Below the pieces are notes generated by a model. That model worked only from the letters and a program-made list of their open reading frames with translations, searched no databases and had not been told where the DNA came from. 64,000 nucleotides of DNA from Desulfosporosinus meridiei DSM 13257 (lineage in GTDB: Bacteria; Bacillota; Desulfitobacteriia; Desulfitobacteriales; Desulfitobacteriaceae). The translations under genes were made by a program, and so were the position numbers. This document shows, piece by piece, positions 45,715-54,594 of the stretch (within the stretch, counting starts at the first letter, position 1; each line of letters starts with the position of its first letter). Where the stretch lies: positions 4,546,501 through 4,610,500 of the forward strand of contig NC_018515.1 in the NCBI RefSeq assembly GCF_000231385.2, given 5' to 3'.

Positions 45715-46356
45715 TTATTTTAGAATCGTTATTTTTGAACTTGATGTGAGAGCCATAGCATTTGCTTCTTCAGTGTCAATGTGAAACTCAAGGGCTGAAG
45801 TATTGGTAGCTCTGATGACGACATTCGAGTAAGTTCCTCCTCGAAGTCCGTCTATTTGAATAGTTACTCTATCCCCATCATTTACCTCAAAGTTTTTAGC
45901 ATCTTCCAGGCTCATATGAATATGCCGCTGGGCAATGACCAGACCTTTGGTCAGAAGAATGCTTCCTTTGGGGCCAATGAGTGTGACTCCAGGAGTTCCT
46001 TGCAGATCTCCAGACAACCTCACCGGAGCGGTAATGCCAAGTTTAAAGCAATCTGCCTGGAGTATTTCCACCTGTGATTCACTTCTTGCCGGCCCAAGGA
46101 TACGCACTTTTTCAATAGCGCCTTTGGGTCCAGCTATGATCAGAGTTTCTTTACAGGCATACTGCATAGGTTGGGATAAATCCTTGGTCTTTGTCAATTG
46201 GTATCCTGCCCCAAATAAGGTTTCTAAGTCTGCTTGGGATAGATGAATATGACGGTTTGATATTCCTACCGGTATTGAACTTAAGTCCTTGTTCAAATAA
46301 CCCCCTTCTTTGATTGCTTCCAGCACCAGTGCTGCTAACTCCTCATAGTTTGCCAC
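45715..46356 (-). CDS. pduL: PduL-type phosphate acyltransferase
   Basis: 213-aa Zn-dependent phosphotransacylase that turns acetyl-CoA and phosphate into acetyl phosphate inside the compartment. The two metal/active-site histidine motifs are ISNRHIHLS and IAQRHIHMS. The N-terminal 20 residues (YEELAALVLEAIKEGGYLNK) form an amphipathic helix like the encapsulation peptides of this family. It follows the aldehyde dehydrogenase by 2 bp and is the next step of the pathway. Confidence 0.94.
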   Translation of the reverse strand: MANYEELAALVLEAIKEGGYLNKDLSSIPVGISNRHIHLSQADLETLFGAGYQLTKTKDLSQPMQYACKETLIIAGPKGAIEKVRILGPARSESQVEILQADCFKLGITAPVRLSGDLQGTPGVTLIGPKGSILLTKGLVIAQRHIHMSLEDAKNFEVNDGDRVTIQIDGLRGGTYSNVVIRATNTSALEFHIDTEEANAMALTSSSKITILK

Positions 46357-46358
46357 TT

Positions 46359-47843
46359 TTAGTTATCACCTCTTTTTTTCAGCAGAGAAATGACTTCATT
46401 CACAACGCTCATGATCTGATCGTCACTGATAGCGCCAGGCATGCCGCTTTGAGCTTCGCAAGCTGAATAGGCGGGGGGTTGATTTTCGGTAACATCTTTG
46501 ATTCCATAGGCAACACGTTTAATATTGATTAAGTGCATGGGGGTTACATTATCGGAGGTTGCACTTCCGCCCCAAGTACCGCAACCCAGTGTAAAGGATG
46601 GTGAAAGACCTGTACTTGCACCTACGCCGCCCTGACTGGAGGCTGTATTGACCAAGATCCTGAAGACAGGTTTTTCGGCAAATTTAAGAGCCATTTCAGG
46701 ATTTTGAGTATGAATGGAAAGGCTGTGTCCGACACCACCGTTATTCAAGAGTTTAATGCACAGATCACAAGCTTCTTCCCAGTCTTTTACGGTATAAAAT
46801 GCCAATACGGTGGTTAATTTCTCGTAGGATAAGGGGTATTGTTCACCAACACCGTGTTGTTCTCCTAGCAAAACCTTTGTTCCCAAAGGAACTGTAATGC
46901 CGGCACCTTCTGCAATAACAGCCGCGGATCTTCCTACCATTTTGGCGTTCATGGCATGATTGCGAGTAAATAGGTTTTTGGCAACTTTACTTGTTTCCTC
47001 AGGTGTCATGAAGTAGCCGCCCTGACGTTTGAACTCTTCCATGACCTGGTCACGAAGGCATTCTTCAACAATAACCGATTGCTCAGAAGCGCAGATAGTT
47101 CCATTGTCAAAGGTTTTACTGGCTATGATATTTTTGACTGCTTTCGGGATATCTGCTGTTCTCTCAATATAAGCAGGAACGTTGCCTGGGCCTACACCCA
47201 ATGCTGGTTTTCCCGCGCTATAAGCTGCCTTAACCATGGCTGAGCCACCTGTCGCAATTATCAAGGCCACTTCATCACATTTCATCAGCTCATTGGTAGC
47301 ACCCATGGAGGGTTTAGAGATGCATCCAATAATATTGGCCGGAGCACCTGCAGCGACGGCTGCATCATTCATTAGTCTTGCAGCTTGGAGGGTGCATTTC
47401 AGAGCCGAAGGATGGGGGGAGAATACAATCCCGTTGCGGGACTTAATTGCAATAATCGATTTATAGATAGTCGTAGATGTGGGATTCGTTGATGGGATAA
47501 TTCCCATCAGTAGTCCTACCGGTTCAGCAATTTCGATAAGTTTATTGACCTTATCATCTTTGATGACTCCAATGGTTTGCATGGGTTTGATGAATTCGTA
47601 GAGTTCTGTAGAAGCAAAACGATTTTTAAAGATCTTATCCTCTACTTTACCAAAGCCGGTCTCCTCTACTGCCATTTTTGCCAGTGAAATTGCATTCTCT
47701 TCAGCTACTTTGACCATATTCCGGATGATTTTATCAATCTGCTCAGCATTAAATTTTGCCAGCTCACTTTGAGCTAGTTTAGCTTGACGAGCAATATTTC
47801 TGGTCTCTTGTACGGATTGTAAATCATAATCAAAGTTTTCCAA
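46359..47843 (-). CDS. CoA-acylating acetaldehyde dehydrogenase
   Basis: 494-aa BMC-type aldehyde dehydrogenase that turns the acetaldehyde released by CutC into acetyl-CoA with NAD+ and CoA. The catalytic cysteine is C251 in FDNGTICASEQS. Other family marks are GIIPSTNPTSTTIYKS and GVGPGNVPAYIERTAD. A C-terminal amphipathic helix (DDQIMSVVNEVISLLKKRG) is a likely encapsulation peptide. A second homologue in the operon lacks the cysteine, so this one is the active enzyme. Confidence 0.95.
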   Translation of the reverse strand: MENFDYDLQSVQETRNIARQAKLAQSELAKFNAEQIDKIIRNMVKVAEENAISLAKMAVEETGFGKVEDKIFKNRFASTELYEFIKPMQTIGVIKDDKVNKLIEIAEPVGLLMGIIPSTNPTSTTIYKSIIAIKSRNGIVFSPHPSALKCTLQAARLMNDAAVAAGAPANIIGCISKPSMGATNELMKCDEVALIIATGGSAMVKAAYSAGKPALGVGPGNVPAYIERTADIPKAVKNIIASKTFDNGTICASEQSVIVEECLRDQVMEEFKRQGGYFMTPEETSKVAKNLFTRNHAMNAKMVGRSAAVIAEGAGITVPLGTKVLLGEQHGVGEQYPLSYEKLTTVLAFYTVKDWEEACDLCIKLLNNGGVGHSLSIHTQNPEMALKFAEKPVFRILVNTASSQGGVGASTGLSPSFTLGCGTWGGSATSDNVTPMHLINIKRVAYGIKDVTENQPPAYSACEAQSGMPGAISDDQIMSVVNEVISLLKKRGDN

Positions 47844-47936
47844 TTTACTATTCCTTCCTCACACTATCTTTGGCTTTTTTAAACACTCTTTACTGTTTGT
47901 ACTCGTGCCTGGGTTATTCTTAGTTTGTAATTTCCT

Positions 47937-48626
47937 CTATCCCCTAAGATCAGCCCAGTTTGCCGGGTATGTTACATAAAAAAGTTTGGCATAATCTGAT
48001 GAACTCCAGGTTACTTTAGAACCTTTAGGTACCAGGAGGGCATCACCCTGATGAGCGTGATAAGTCTCTCCATTGATGGTGATGGACAGGCTTCCTTCGA
48101 GAACTACATCTATCTCTTCATAGTCTAACTCCCACTCAAAGGTGGATTTCTCAATGGTCAAAAAACCTGCGCTCATCTTAGATTCGTCTTTACTGATCAC
48201 TTCACGATAAGCTACGTTGGTGCCGGGACTACCTGTGTCAAAGGTCTCAAGCTTCACGGTTCTGCCCCGTACAACTTTCAGTCCGCTTTTTGATTCGCGA
48301 TCACTGCTAAAAGGTGTTTCGGGAGCTGAAGCAGGAATATCTGCCATGAGCTTGTTGGTTAATACAGCTTTGACAACTTGAAAGATCATTTCCGGATCAA
48401 TCTCGTTTTCACCAACGCTTTTTTGCTGAGTTACGCTGTTATTAGAAATTGGATTACCTACAGTCATTGGATTTGCCGTTGATTCTGTCGTCGTAAATTC
48501 AATTCCCAGATCTCTAGCCAAATCCTTAGCTGCCAGAGTAATAATAGTATTACTGTCAACGAAGTATTGTTTTTGCCCCTTTTTTGCTGCATCTTTTACT
48601 TCGTTTGCACTAATGAGTTTTTTCAA
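47937..48626 (-). CDS. eutQ: EutQ-like cupin protein (possible acetate kinase)
   Basis: 229-aa protein. N-terminal helical motif (MKKLISANEVKDAAKKGQKQ, then LAAKDLARDLGI) also found in other BMC proteins and in the EutT-like protein of this operon; a variable linker; then a C-terminal cupin (about 105-225) with EWELDYEEIDVVLEGSLSI and AHQGDALLVPKGSKV. EutQ in Salmonella has acetate kinase activity. With PduL it would make acetate and ATP; that activity is inferred here. Confidence 0.85.
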   Translation of the reverse strand: MKKLISANEVKDAAKKGQKQYFVDSNTIITLAAKDLARDLGIEFTTTESTANPMTVGNPISNNSVTQQKSVGENEIDPEMIFQVVKAVLTNKLMADIPASAPETPFSSDRESKSGLKVVRGRTVKLETFDTGSPGTNVAYREVISKDESKMSAGFLTIEKSTFEWELDYEEIDVVLEGSLSITINGETYHAHQGDALLVPKGSKVTWSSSDYAKLFYVTYPANWADLRG

Positions 48627-48680
48627 GGCCGCACCTCCTTTCGCTGGAATTATTTATAAAAGTTATGGGATTAGCTTTAA

Positions 48681-49229
48681 TTAGAATAAGGATTCCCATA
48701 ATCTGTCGGAGGGCGCAGGGATTATTTCAGTATCCACTAACAAGCCTTTTTCCGTAGCGATAGCCTTTCCGGCCTCGATGCTTGCTTCTACGGCACCTAC
48801 ATCACCGGTAAAGGTGAAGTAAGCTTTGCCCCCCAGCCCGCTGCCTAAACGCAGCTCCAGAGCTTGGACATCGGCAGCTTTGAGGGCTGCATCAGCTGAG
48901 ATAATCATGGAGGCCATTGAAAAGCATTCCATAATTCCCAAAGCCCCTACTCCATCAGGCATTGACGTTGCAGTAATGGCAGGAAAGACCCCCGGATGAA
49001 CATTAGCAAGAACAAAGCTGTCTACCAGATATTCCCCTGCGGTTTCTACGCCGACACTGATTGAGCTTTCCACGGCAGCAACATCCCCTTTAATGATAGC
49101 GATATACTTGCCGGGACAAACGGGGGTTGCACTAACCACTTCAACGTAGGCAGTTTTAAGCATCAAGTCTGTGGCATTTATCCCTCTGGCAATACTCGTA
49201 AGCTCAATCATACCTATTGCACTATACAT
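48681..49229 (-). CDS. PduT-like tandem BMC-T shell protein
   Basis: 182-aa trimeric shell protein with two BMC domains: one starting AIGMIELTSIARGINATDLM and one starting ALGIMECFSMASMIISADAA. C38 in SATPVCPGKYIAI matches the pore cysteine that holds a [4Fe-4S] cluster in PduT, even to the residue number. It could pass electrons across the shell to the PduS-like protein. Its ATG shares one base with the stop codon of the pduS-like gene, so translation is coupled. Confidence 0.92.
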   Translation of the reverse strand: MYSAIGMIELTSIARGINATDLMLKTAYVEVVSATPVCPGKYIAIIKGDVAAVESSISVGVETAGEYLVDSFVLANVHPGVFPAITATSMPDGVGALGIMECFSMASMIISADAALKAADVQALELRLGSGLGGKAYFTFTGDVGAVEASIEAGKAIATEKGLLVDTEIIPAPSDRLWESLF

Positions 49230-50560
49230 TACGAACCCACCTTTATCAAAATAGAATTGTCCTTAATTTCTTTCACAGTTCCGTTGCAGCTAGCGTGAAC
49301 CGTGGCTCCGAGACTGCCATCCGGAATTTTGCCGATAAGCTGTCCGGCTTTTACCTTTTCGCCTACTGCGACGGTAGGTATTGCCGCTGCCCCAATGTGT
49401 TGTCGAAGGGCGATCCGAATGGTTTTAGGCCGAAACTCAACCTGAGTCAGAGGTGCCGGCTTATCGAAAGCTGTTAAGCCAATTTTGATAATTAAACGTT
49501 TGCTTGGGATAAGGCGGTATTCTCTGCTAGACCTAGCTTGAAAATCCATCTGAACAGGCTGATACTTGATCCCTTGTTCTGCCAGCTTTTGCTTGTACAA
49601 ACTATTGACGGATCTGGGATGTAGATTGACGGGACAGGAGTATAATTCACAGGCATTGCATTCACAACATAATTGAGCAATTTGTTGTTCTTTGACATCC
49701 TCTAGGTTGTAACTCAAGGCTCGCATGACTTTATGAGGCTGCATATTATGACCCAGTAAATAACGAGGGCACAAATCAGTACACATGCGACATTGTTCAC
49801 AGGCCGTTTTTCCTATTACTCTGGCGCGCTCAAGGCTTACGGTTTTTTTACGAATTAGAAAGTGGTCTTTCTTGAGGAGTACATAGCCTTTGCTTTTTTT
49901 AGTGACATAACCATCAATGTTGTTCATGACCGAGCCCATCATAGGACCGCCGTCTATTACGGCATAGTCGTCCAGATTTTTAACCCCACATTGTGCGATA
50001 ACATCACGGATAGCCGTCCCTACCGGAACTTTTAGGGTCAGGCGTTGGGGAATATCTCCAGCCACAGTAATGTAGGTTTCTGTCACGGGTTTTCCTTCCA
50101 GAGCGTTCCAGATATTGAGGGCCGTCTCCGAATTGATAACGACGCAGCCGACTTTCAGAGGAATGGACACTTCCGGGACAATTCTTTGAGTCAGCTCATG
50201 AACTAAAACCTGTTCATCTCCGGCGGGATAAATATCTCTTAGTTCCATAACTTCCATGTAATTGGAAAGTCCTAAAGCAGCGATTCTTTCTCTCATGAGA
50301 ACGATGACCTTTTTGTGTTTGCCTTTTATGCCAATGATGGCTTTGCGAGCTTCCACGTATTTTCCGGCTGCTTCCATCCCTTTAATGATTTGATCTGGAA
50401 ACATCTCCATCAGCTGTTGATCCACTCTTAGCAGCGGTTCACATTCAGCTCCATTAAGCAAAATATATTCAGCCTTCGAAGTTAGTTTAGCGTGTGTGGG
50501 AAATCCGGCTCCTCCCGCCCCAATAACTCCTGCTTCCTTAACAATGTTTAGTAGATCCAA
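49229..50560 (-). CDS. PduS-like (RnfC-type) flavin and Fe-S electron carrier
   Basis: 443-aa protein. N-terminal NADH/flavin motif GVIGAGGAGFPTHAKL, an SLBB-like domain, and two ferredoxin-type clusters: CEQCRMCTDLCP and CCECNACELYSCP. A lipoyl-like C-terminal domain follows (GEKVKAGQLIGKIPDGSLG). PduS is a cobalamin reductase in B12-dependent compartments; this operon has no B12-dependent diol or amine lyase, so it likely moves electrons from NADH out through the PduT-like pore. Located between the pentamer and PduT-like genes. Confidence 0.92.
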   Translation of the reverse strand: MDLLNIVKEAGVIGAGGAGFPTHAKLTSKAEYILLNGAECEPLLRVDQQLMEMFPDQIIKGMEAAGKYVEARKAIIGIKGKHKKVIVLMRERIAALGLSNYMEVMELRDIYPAGDEQVLVHELTQRIVPEVSIPLKVGCVVINSETALNIWNALEGKPVTETYITVAGDIPQRLTLKVPVGTAIRDVIAQCGVKNLDDYAVIDGGPMMGSVMNNIDGYVTKKSKGYVLLKKDHFLIRKKTVSLERARVIGKTACEQCRMCTDLCPRYLLGHNMQPHKVMRALSYNLEDVKEQQIAQLCCECNACELYSCPVNLHPRSVNSLYKQKLAEQGIKYQPVQMDFQARSSREYRLIPSKRLIIKIGLTAFDKPAPLTQVEFRPKTIRIALRQHIGAAAIPTVAVGEKVKAGQLIGKIPDGSLGATVHASCNGTVKEIKDNSILIKVGS

Positions 50561-50581
50561 CGTCTACCACCTCCGGTTTCA

Positions 50582-50842
50582 TTAAAACGTACAGTCTTCG
50601 TCGATAATTCCTACAATTGCGGAATCAATGGGAATATCCTCACGATCAAACATTTTACGGGCTGAGCTGCCGTTACAGACAAGTACTCGCTCTCCAATTC
50701 CGGCACCGATGGTGTCGGCTGCTATCATGATCCGACCGGCATCAATTCCACCCAAGACTTCTATCAACATGAATTTCAGACCTATGAGGGAATCGGCTTT
50801 ACGTGTCGACCATATACTATCAATTACTTTTGCTGCAATCAT
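50582..50842 (-). CDS. EutN/CcmL-type pentameric BMC vertex protein
   Basis: 86-aa BMC-P protein that closes the corners of the shell. Family marks are the start MIAAKVIDSIWSTRKADSL, VLGGIDAGRIMIAADTIGAG and the turn IGERVLVCNGSSAR, with the end PIDSAIVGIIDE. It overlaps the preceding BMC gene by 4 bp. Confidence 0.95.
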   Translation of the reverse strand: MIAAKVIDSIWSTRKADSLIGLKFMLIEVLGGIDAGRIMIAADTIGAGIGERVLVCNGSSARKMFDREDIPIDSAIVGIIDEDCTF

Positions 50843-51150
50843 CGAATTTCACCGACTTTATCTTTATTTAATTTATATTGAATCTCATTAATAGCGGCTT
50901 CTACCGATGCCGTATCTCCAAAGATAGCAATCATAATCAGATTTTGGGGACAATGCCCTTTGATGTCTTCGACTGTAACTCCGGCTGCCTTTTCCGCTAC
51001 ATCAGCGGCAAAAACCATATCAATCAACCGCCCCTGCACCAAACCCACAGCATCATAGTTCTCAATAGGGATTGTTGAAGCTGAGCCTTTGCGCCGAAAG
51101 AGAATATCTAAGGTACCACTGGACGGAGATTTTATAATTCGATATTCCAT
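50839..51150 (-). CDS. Divergent BMC-domain shell protein
   Basis: 103-aa protein with a BMC fold in the order DAVGLVQGRLIDMVFAADVA and then IMIAIFGDTASVEAAINEI, after an unusual N-terminal beta stretch (EYRIIKSPSSGTLDILFRRK). Less like PduA than the three main hexamer proteins; the extra N-terminus could form a lid or a different oligomer. Adjacent to the pentamer gene (4-bp overlap). Confidence 0.8.
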   Translation of the reverse strand: MEYRIIKSPSSGTLDILFRRKGSASTIPIENYDAVGLVQGRLIDMVFAADVAEKAAGVTVEDIKGHCPQNLIMIAIFGDTASVEAAINEIQYKLNKDKVGEIR

Positions 51151-51169
51151 GGTTAAACCTCACTCCTGC

Positions 51170-52012
51170 CTATAGTTCTTCTTGAGTGCAGTTAAGGGCA
51201 ATTCCCAAAGGGGTTACAAACATAGGATTCTGAGGTTTATAGGTAGGGAGTTTAGTTTGTTTGGCAATGATATCTTCAATTCCCTCCAAGCAACAGGTTC
51301 CGCCTACCAGATATAGTTCTTTTACGGAATATTTTTTAATGTGACGACTAATAATGGTTGAGACTTTTTCTATAACCGGGCGGATTACCGGAATCAATTC
51401 TCTGTGGTTTTTAAAATCACGTTTATAAACATCTGCTTCGTCAAAGCTCATTTTGTAGGCTCCGGAAATGACCAGAGAAAAATGAGTACCACCTGTCGGC
51501 TCGTCAGCGACGTAAATCACTTTGCCATCTTTCAAGATGGCAATCCCTGTTGTTCCCCCACCAATATCGATAATCGCACCATCTTTAATTTTTAGTACGG
51601 CGTTAGCTGCTGTTGGTTCATCTAATATATTGGTAATTTCAAAACCTGCCGCCTGTACCACATTTTTAATGGCTCCTGAGTCCAGAGTATCAGTTCCTGG
51701 GGGCAGGGCTGCTGCTGCATAAATCAGTTCAGTGCCAAGTTTTTCTTCAATTTCTTGTTTTAACTCTTTGACGATGCGAATAGCTCCGATATAGTCCACA
51801 ACCATACCATCTTTAACCACACTGGCAAAGCGATAGGCACCGGCAACCGGTTGATAATTCTCATCAAGGACAGCTAATACAATATAGGCTGTTCCTAAAT
51901 CAACCCCTGTGTAATAAACTGAGGATTTATTGATTATGGGTGTTTCAATAACCTTCTCAAAATCACTAACAAGCTGGTCGCAGTATAGAAAGGTTGAATT
52001 TACTGTATCCAT
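51170..52012 (-). CDS. eutJ: EutJ-like actin/Hsp70-fold chaperone-like protein
   Basis: About 280 aa with the actin/Hsp70 ATPase motifs: GVDLGTAYIVLAVLDEN (phosphate 1), IDIGGGTTGIAILKDGK (phosphate 2) and LYLVGGTCCLEGIED (adenosine). EutJ-type proteins are encoded in many BMC loci and may help assemble enzymes. I start at ATG 52012 because GGGGGGGAAGAA precedes it; the frame opens at 52030. It overlaps the upstream gene by 13 bp. Confidence 0.9.
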   Translation of the reverse strand: MDTVNSTFLYCDQLVSDFEKVIETPIINKSSVYYTGVDLGTAYIVLAVLDENYQPVAGAYRFASVVKDGMVVDYIGAIRIVKELKQEIEEKLGTELIYAAAALPPGTDTLDSGAIKNVVQAAGFEITNILDEPTAANAVLKIKDGAIIDIGGGTTGIAILKDGKVIYVADEPTGGTHFSLVISGAYKMSFDEADVYKRDFKNHRELIPVIRPVIEKVSTIISRHIKKYSVKELYLVGGTCCLEGIEDIIAKQTKLPTYKPQNPMFVTPLGIALNCTQEEL

Positions 52013-52671
52013 TTCTTCCCCCCCAAGCATTTCCAGATCATCATACCGAGTATGTTAATGATCAGATTAACTGAATCAATTAAGTCTTGTCGTGAGCAGC
52101 TTTGCTTTTCCTCGTTCCAGTAGGCTTCTAAGATTGCTGGTTCGATCTCTCGTAGGGAGGCGCGCAAGTAGTTTAACAAAGCAACTTCTTTGCTATTCTC
52201 CGATCCAACTTGAAACTCACTAAGGTCAACTTGCTTTTCCAGCTTAGCGGAGCGTTCGTTGATTTCTTCTTCCGACCATCCCCAGAATTGAATGCTGTCC
52301 GAGGTAACCTGCTCTCGTTCAGCCTTTTTCACATTTTGGAAGCATTTTCCCAGTTCTATGACTTCCTCAGACAGGATTGCATTTCCGAAATGGAATAGTT
52401 CTGCGGCGATTAGCAGGAATAACGACTCCAGACAATCTATTTTGCCTAACAATCTAAGGATTGTCCAACTCTCCCTTGATTGTGCCTGGTTGGCCTTGTC
52501 AATAGTTTGTGTCTTGTTAACATTTGACTGAGTCTGAACCAGCGTGACTCGTCGATCCACAAGAAACTGCCGAGCTCCGGGTGTAATCTTGGTATCCGGT
52601 TCCAAAGAATAAGTTGTAAAGGGCTCTCGTCTGTATAAATCTCGCAGTTCCATCTCTGTGATGAATTTCAT
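52000..52671 (-). CDS. EutT-like N-terminal BMC accessory protein
   Basis: 223-aa soluble protein. The N-terminus FITEMELRDLYRRE and KITPGARQFLVDRR resembles EutT (corrinoid adenosyltransferase). The rest is helical, with no clear EutT metal-binding HxCC-type motif, so adenosyltransferase activity is doubtful. A role in assembly, or as a remnant, is possible. It lies between EutP and EutJ, which supports a BMC function. Name given by N-terminal similarity only. Confidence 0.6.
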   Translation of the reverse strand: MKFITEMELRDLYRREPFTTYSLEPDTKITPGARQFLVDRRVTLVQTQSNVNKTQTIDKANQAQSRESWTILRLLGKIDCLESLFLLIAAELFHFGNAILSEEVIELGKCFQNVKKAEREQVTSDSIQFWGWSEEEINERSAKLEKQVDLSEFQVGSENSKEVALLNYLRASLREIEPAILEAYWNEEKQSCSRQDLIDSVNLIINILGMMIWKCLGGKKWIQ

Positions 52672-52734
52672 TGCCTCACCTCACCTTCCTTGAATCTCTT
52701 TCGGATAAATCTCCCGGACTATCATTTCTGCAAA

Positions 52735-53172
52735 CTAGAATTCAGAAAATATATATTGTTTCAAGGCTTCTACGCCGTTATTGTCTTTTAAAGAAATTCT
52801 GAAGTAAGGTTCGTTAACCCCAATTCTTTTCAACTGTTGAATACTCAAATCGGCAAATTCCTGAGCCAAATCGATCTTGGTAATTACTCCAAGTACAGGA
52901 CAGTTAAATGATTTGGCAAAAGCGGGCGGATATACTTCAATCAATTTAGATTGATCAACAAGAATCAGTAAATGAGATGCGGTTTGGGCAGTGGCAATTA
53001 GGTATTTGTACATCGAAGGGTTTTCTAAATAGGAGCTCGGTGTATCAATGGTGTTTTTCCCGTAGATGATATCCTGGGTCTTTTTTAGAGGCCTGCTGGA
53101 TTCGTTTAAAACATTGGCTAAAGTGGATTTTCCGGATTGGGTTGGCCCGACGATCATAATTCGCTTCTTCAT
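52735..53172 (-). CDS. eutP: EutP/PduV-like small GTPase
   Basis: 145-aa Ras-like NTPase. P-loop GPTQSGKST at residues 9-17, switch-region IDTPSSYLENP and the specificity motif GVITKIDLAQEF. EutP-type proteins have been linked to BMC positioning or to acetate kinase activity; the exact role is unsettled. It overlaps the EutS-type shell gene by 4 bp. Confidence 0.93.
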   Translation of the reverse strand: MKKRIMIVGPTQSGKSTLANVLNESSRPLKKTQDIIYGKNTIDTPSSYLENPSMYKYLIATAQTASHLLILVDQSKLIEVYPPAFAKSFNCPVLGVITKIDLAQEFADLSIQQLKRIGVNEPYFRISLKDNNGVEALKQYIFSEF

Positions 53173-53522
53173 GTGCGTGTAATTCTGGCCGGTGTAAAGC
53201 CCAATAATTTTTCTAAAGTGTCATTAATTGCACCCATTGCTGCTTCGACACTTGCTACATCACCGGAAATAATCAGGGCACCTGTAAAACGATCCAAAAA
53301 ACCTATCTCTACATCAGAGGCCTTTGTGGCAATGTCTGCAGCTATAATAGCCGTCTCGCCTGGAGTAAGGGTTGATATCCCGATGGCTCCTGTTTCCTCA
53401 ATTCCCAGACGTTCATAGATATCTGGGACAGGTGATGCTATGATGTGAGCCAGAGTGACTTGCTTGCCTGGTACAGATTCCTGGATAATTCGTTTTCTGT
53501 CAAACTCATCGGCCATACTCAT
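53169..53522 (-). CDS. EutS/PduU-like permuted BMC-H shell protein
   Basis: 117-aa shell protein of the permuted hexamer type: PGKQVTLAHIIASPVPDIYE at the N-terminus, then TPGETAIIAADIATKA, IGFLDRFTGALIISGDV and the end LGFTPARITRT. These are the hallmarks of EutS/PduU, whose N-terminal beta-barrel caps the pore. ATG 53522 follows AGGAGGG at a suitable distance. Confidence 0.94.
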   Translation of the reverse strand: MSMADEFDRKRIIQESVPGKQVTLAHIIASPVPDIYERLGIEETGAIGISTLTPGETAIIAADIATKASDVEIGFLDRFTGALIISGDVASVEAAMGAINDTLEKLLGFTPARITRT

Positions 53523-53549
53523 TTTATCCCTCCTGTCCCGGTATCATCG

Positions 53550-54533
53550 TTAATGTCTTATAACTTCCACCTGAAAGTCATACCCTTTGATTAACTCTTC
53601 GATTTTATCTAATTCTTCCGGTTTGTAGCTTAAATCTTCGGTGATCGAGTAACTCATGTCTAATTGCTTGTATTTGTTGATCCCTAATTTGTGATAGGGG
53701 AGCAAGTCAACACCCTGAAAGTTCCTATAGTTTTTAAAGGGCTTTAGATACTCCAAGGTTTTGACGATAGTTTCTTCACTATCATTTAATCCCTTAAGGA
53801 GAGGCATCCTGACTTTAACATTAAAACCTCGGCGTACGAGCTCTCTTAGGTTGTCCAGGATACGTTCATTACGTACTCCGGTAAGTTCATGATGCCGATC
53901 AGAATCAATGTGCTTAATATCATAGAGAAACAAATCCGTAAACTGGGCTATCATGAGCAGGGAATCCAGTTTCACATAGCCTGAGGTTTCAATGGCAGTG
54001 TGAATACCTAAACGCTTGCACTCGGTTAGGAGGTTGGTGGCAAATTCCGGCTGAGCTGTGACTTCCCCTCCCCCAAGAGTCACTCCTCCACCTGAACTCA
54101 GGTAGAAGAGCATGTCTTGCTGGATGATCTCCAGAACTTCAGAAATTGTTTTGTCTGAACCGACAATGGAGAGTGCCTGTTTAGGACAGACAGTTTCGCA
54201 TTTTCGGCAACCGATACAGTCAATGCTCCGATTTACTCTATGCCTAGTTGTTTTAGGTTTAGGTTGTCGCAGCTTCTCTCCTTCGTCCTGGAAATAATGG
54301 ATTTGGACGGGACATTCAGTAATACAGAGGCCACAATCAATGCAAAGATCCTCTTTGAACATGACTTGATACTTTCTTTCAAGCCCCTCAGGATTTGAGC
54401 ACCATTTACATCTGAGGGGACAGCCTTTGAAAAAAATTAATGTTCTAACCCCCGGCCCATCATAAATGGAGTATTTCTGGACATTGAAGATTTTCGCTTT
54501 TCTTTCCAAGATTTTAACGGTTTCTGTACTCAT
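53550..54533 (-). CDS. cutD: Choline TMA-lyase activating enzyme (radical SAM)
   Basis: Radical SAM glycyl-radical activase. It makes the glycyl radical on CutC using S-adenosylmethionine. The radical SAM cysteines lie in FKGCPLRCKWCSNPEG (C38, C42, C45 from my start). Two additional ferredoxin-type clusters follow: CIDCGLCITECPV and CIGCRKCETVCPK. GGGVTLGGGEVTAQPEF is the family glycine motif. I choose ATG 54533 (MSTETVKIL) because GGGGAC lies 4-9 nt upstream; an in-frame ATG at 54572 has no site. It follows cutC directly, as in known choline clusters. Confidence 0.93.
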   Translation of the reverse strand: MSTETVKILERKAKIFNVQKYSIYDGPGVRTLIFFKGCPLRCKWCSNPEGLERKYQVMFKEDLCIDCGLCITECPVQIHYFQDEGEKLRQPKPKTTRHRVNRSIDCIGCRKCETVCPKQALSIVGSDKTISEVLEIIQQDMLFYLSSGGGVTLGGGEVTAQPEFATNLLTECKRLGIHTAIETSGYVKLDSLLMIAQFTDLFLYDIKHIDSDRHHELTGVRNERILDNLRELVRRGFNVKVRMPLLKGLNDSEETIVKTLEYLKPFKNYRNFQGVDLLPYHKLGINKYKQLDMSYSITEDLSYKPEELDKIEELIKGYDFQVEVIRH

Positions 54534-54594
54534 AATGTCCCCATCCCTAGTATTCTCCATCTTGCAGCTCATAAAGATCTTAATCTATATCCAA

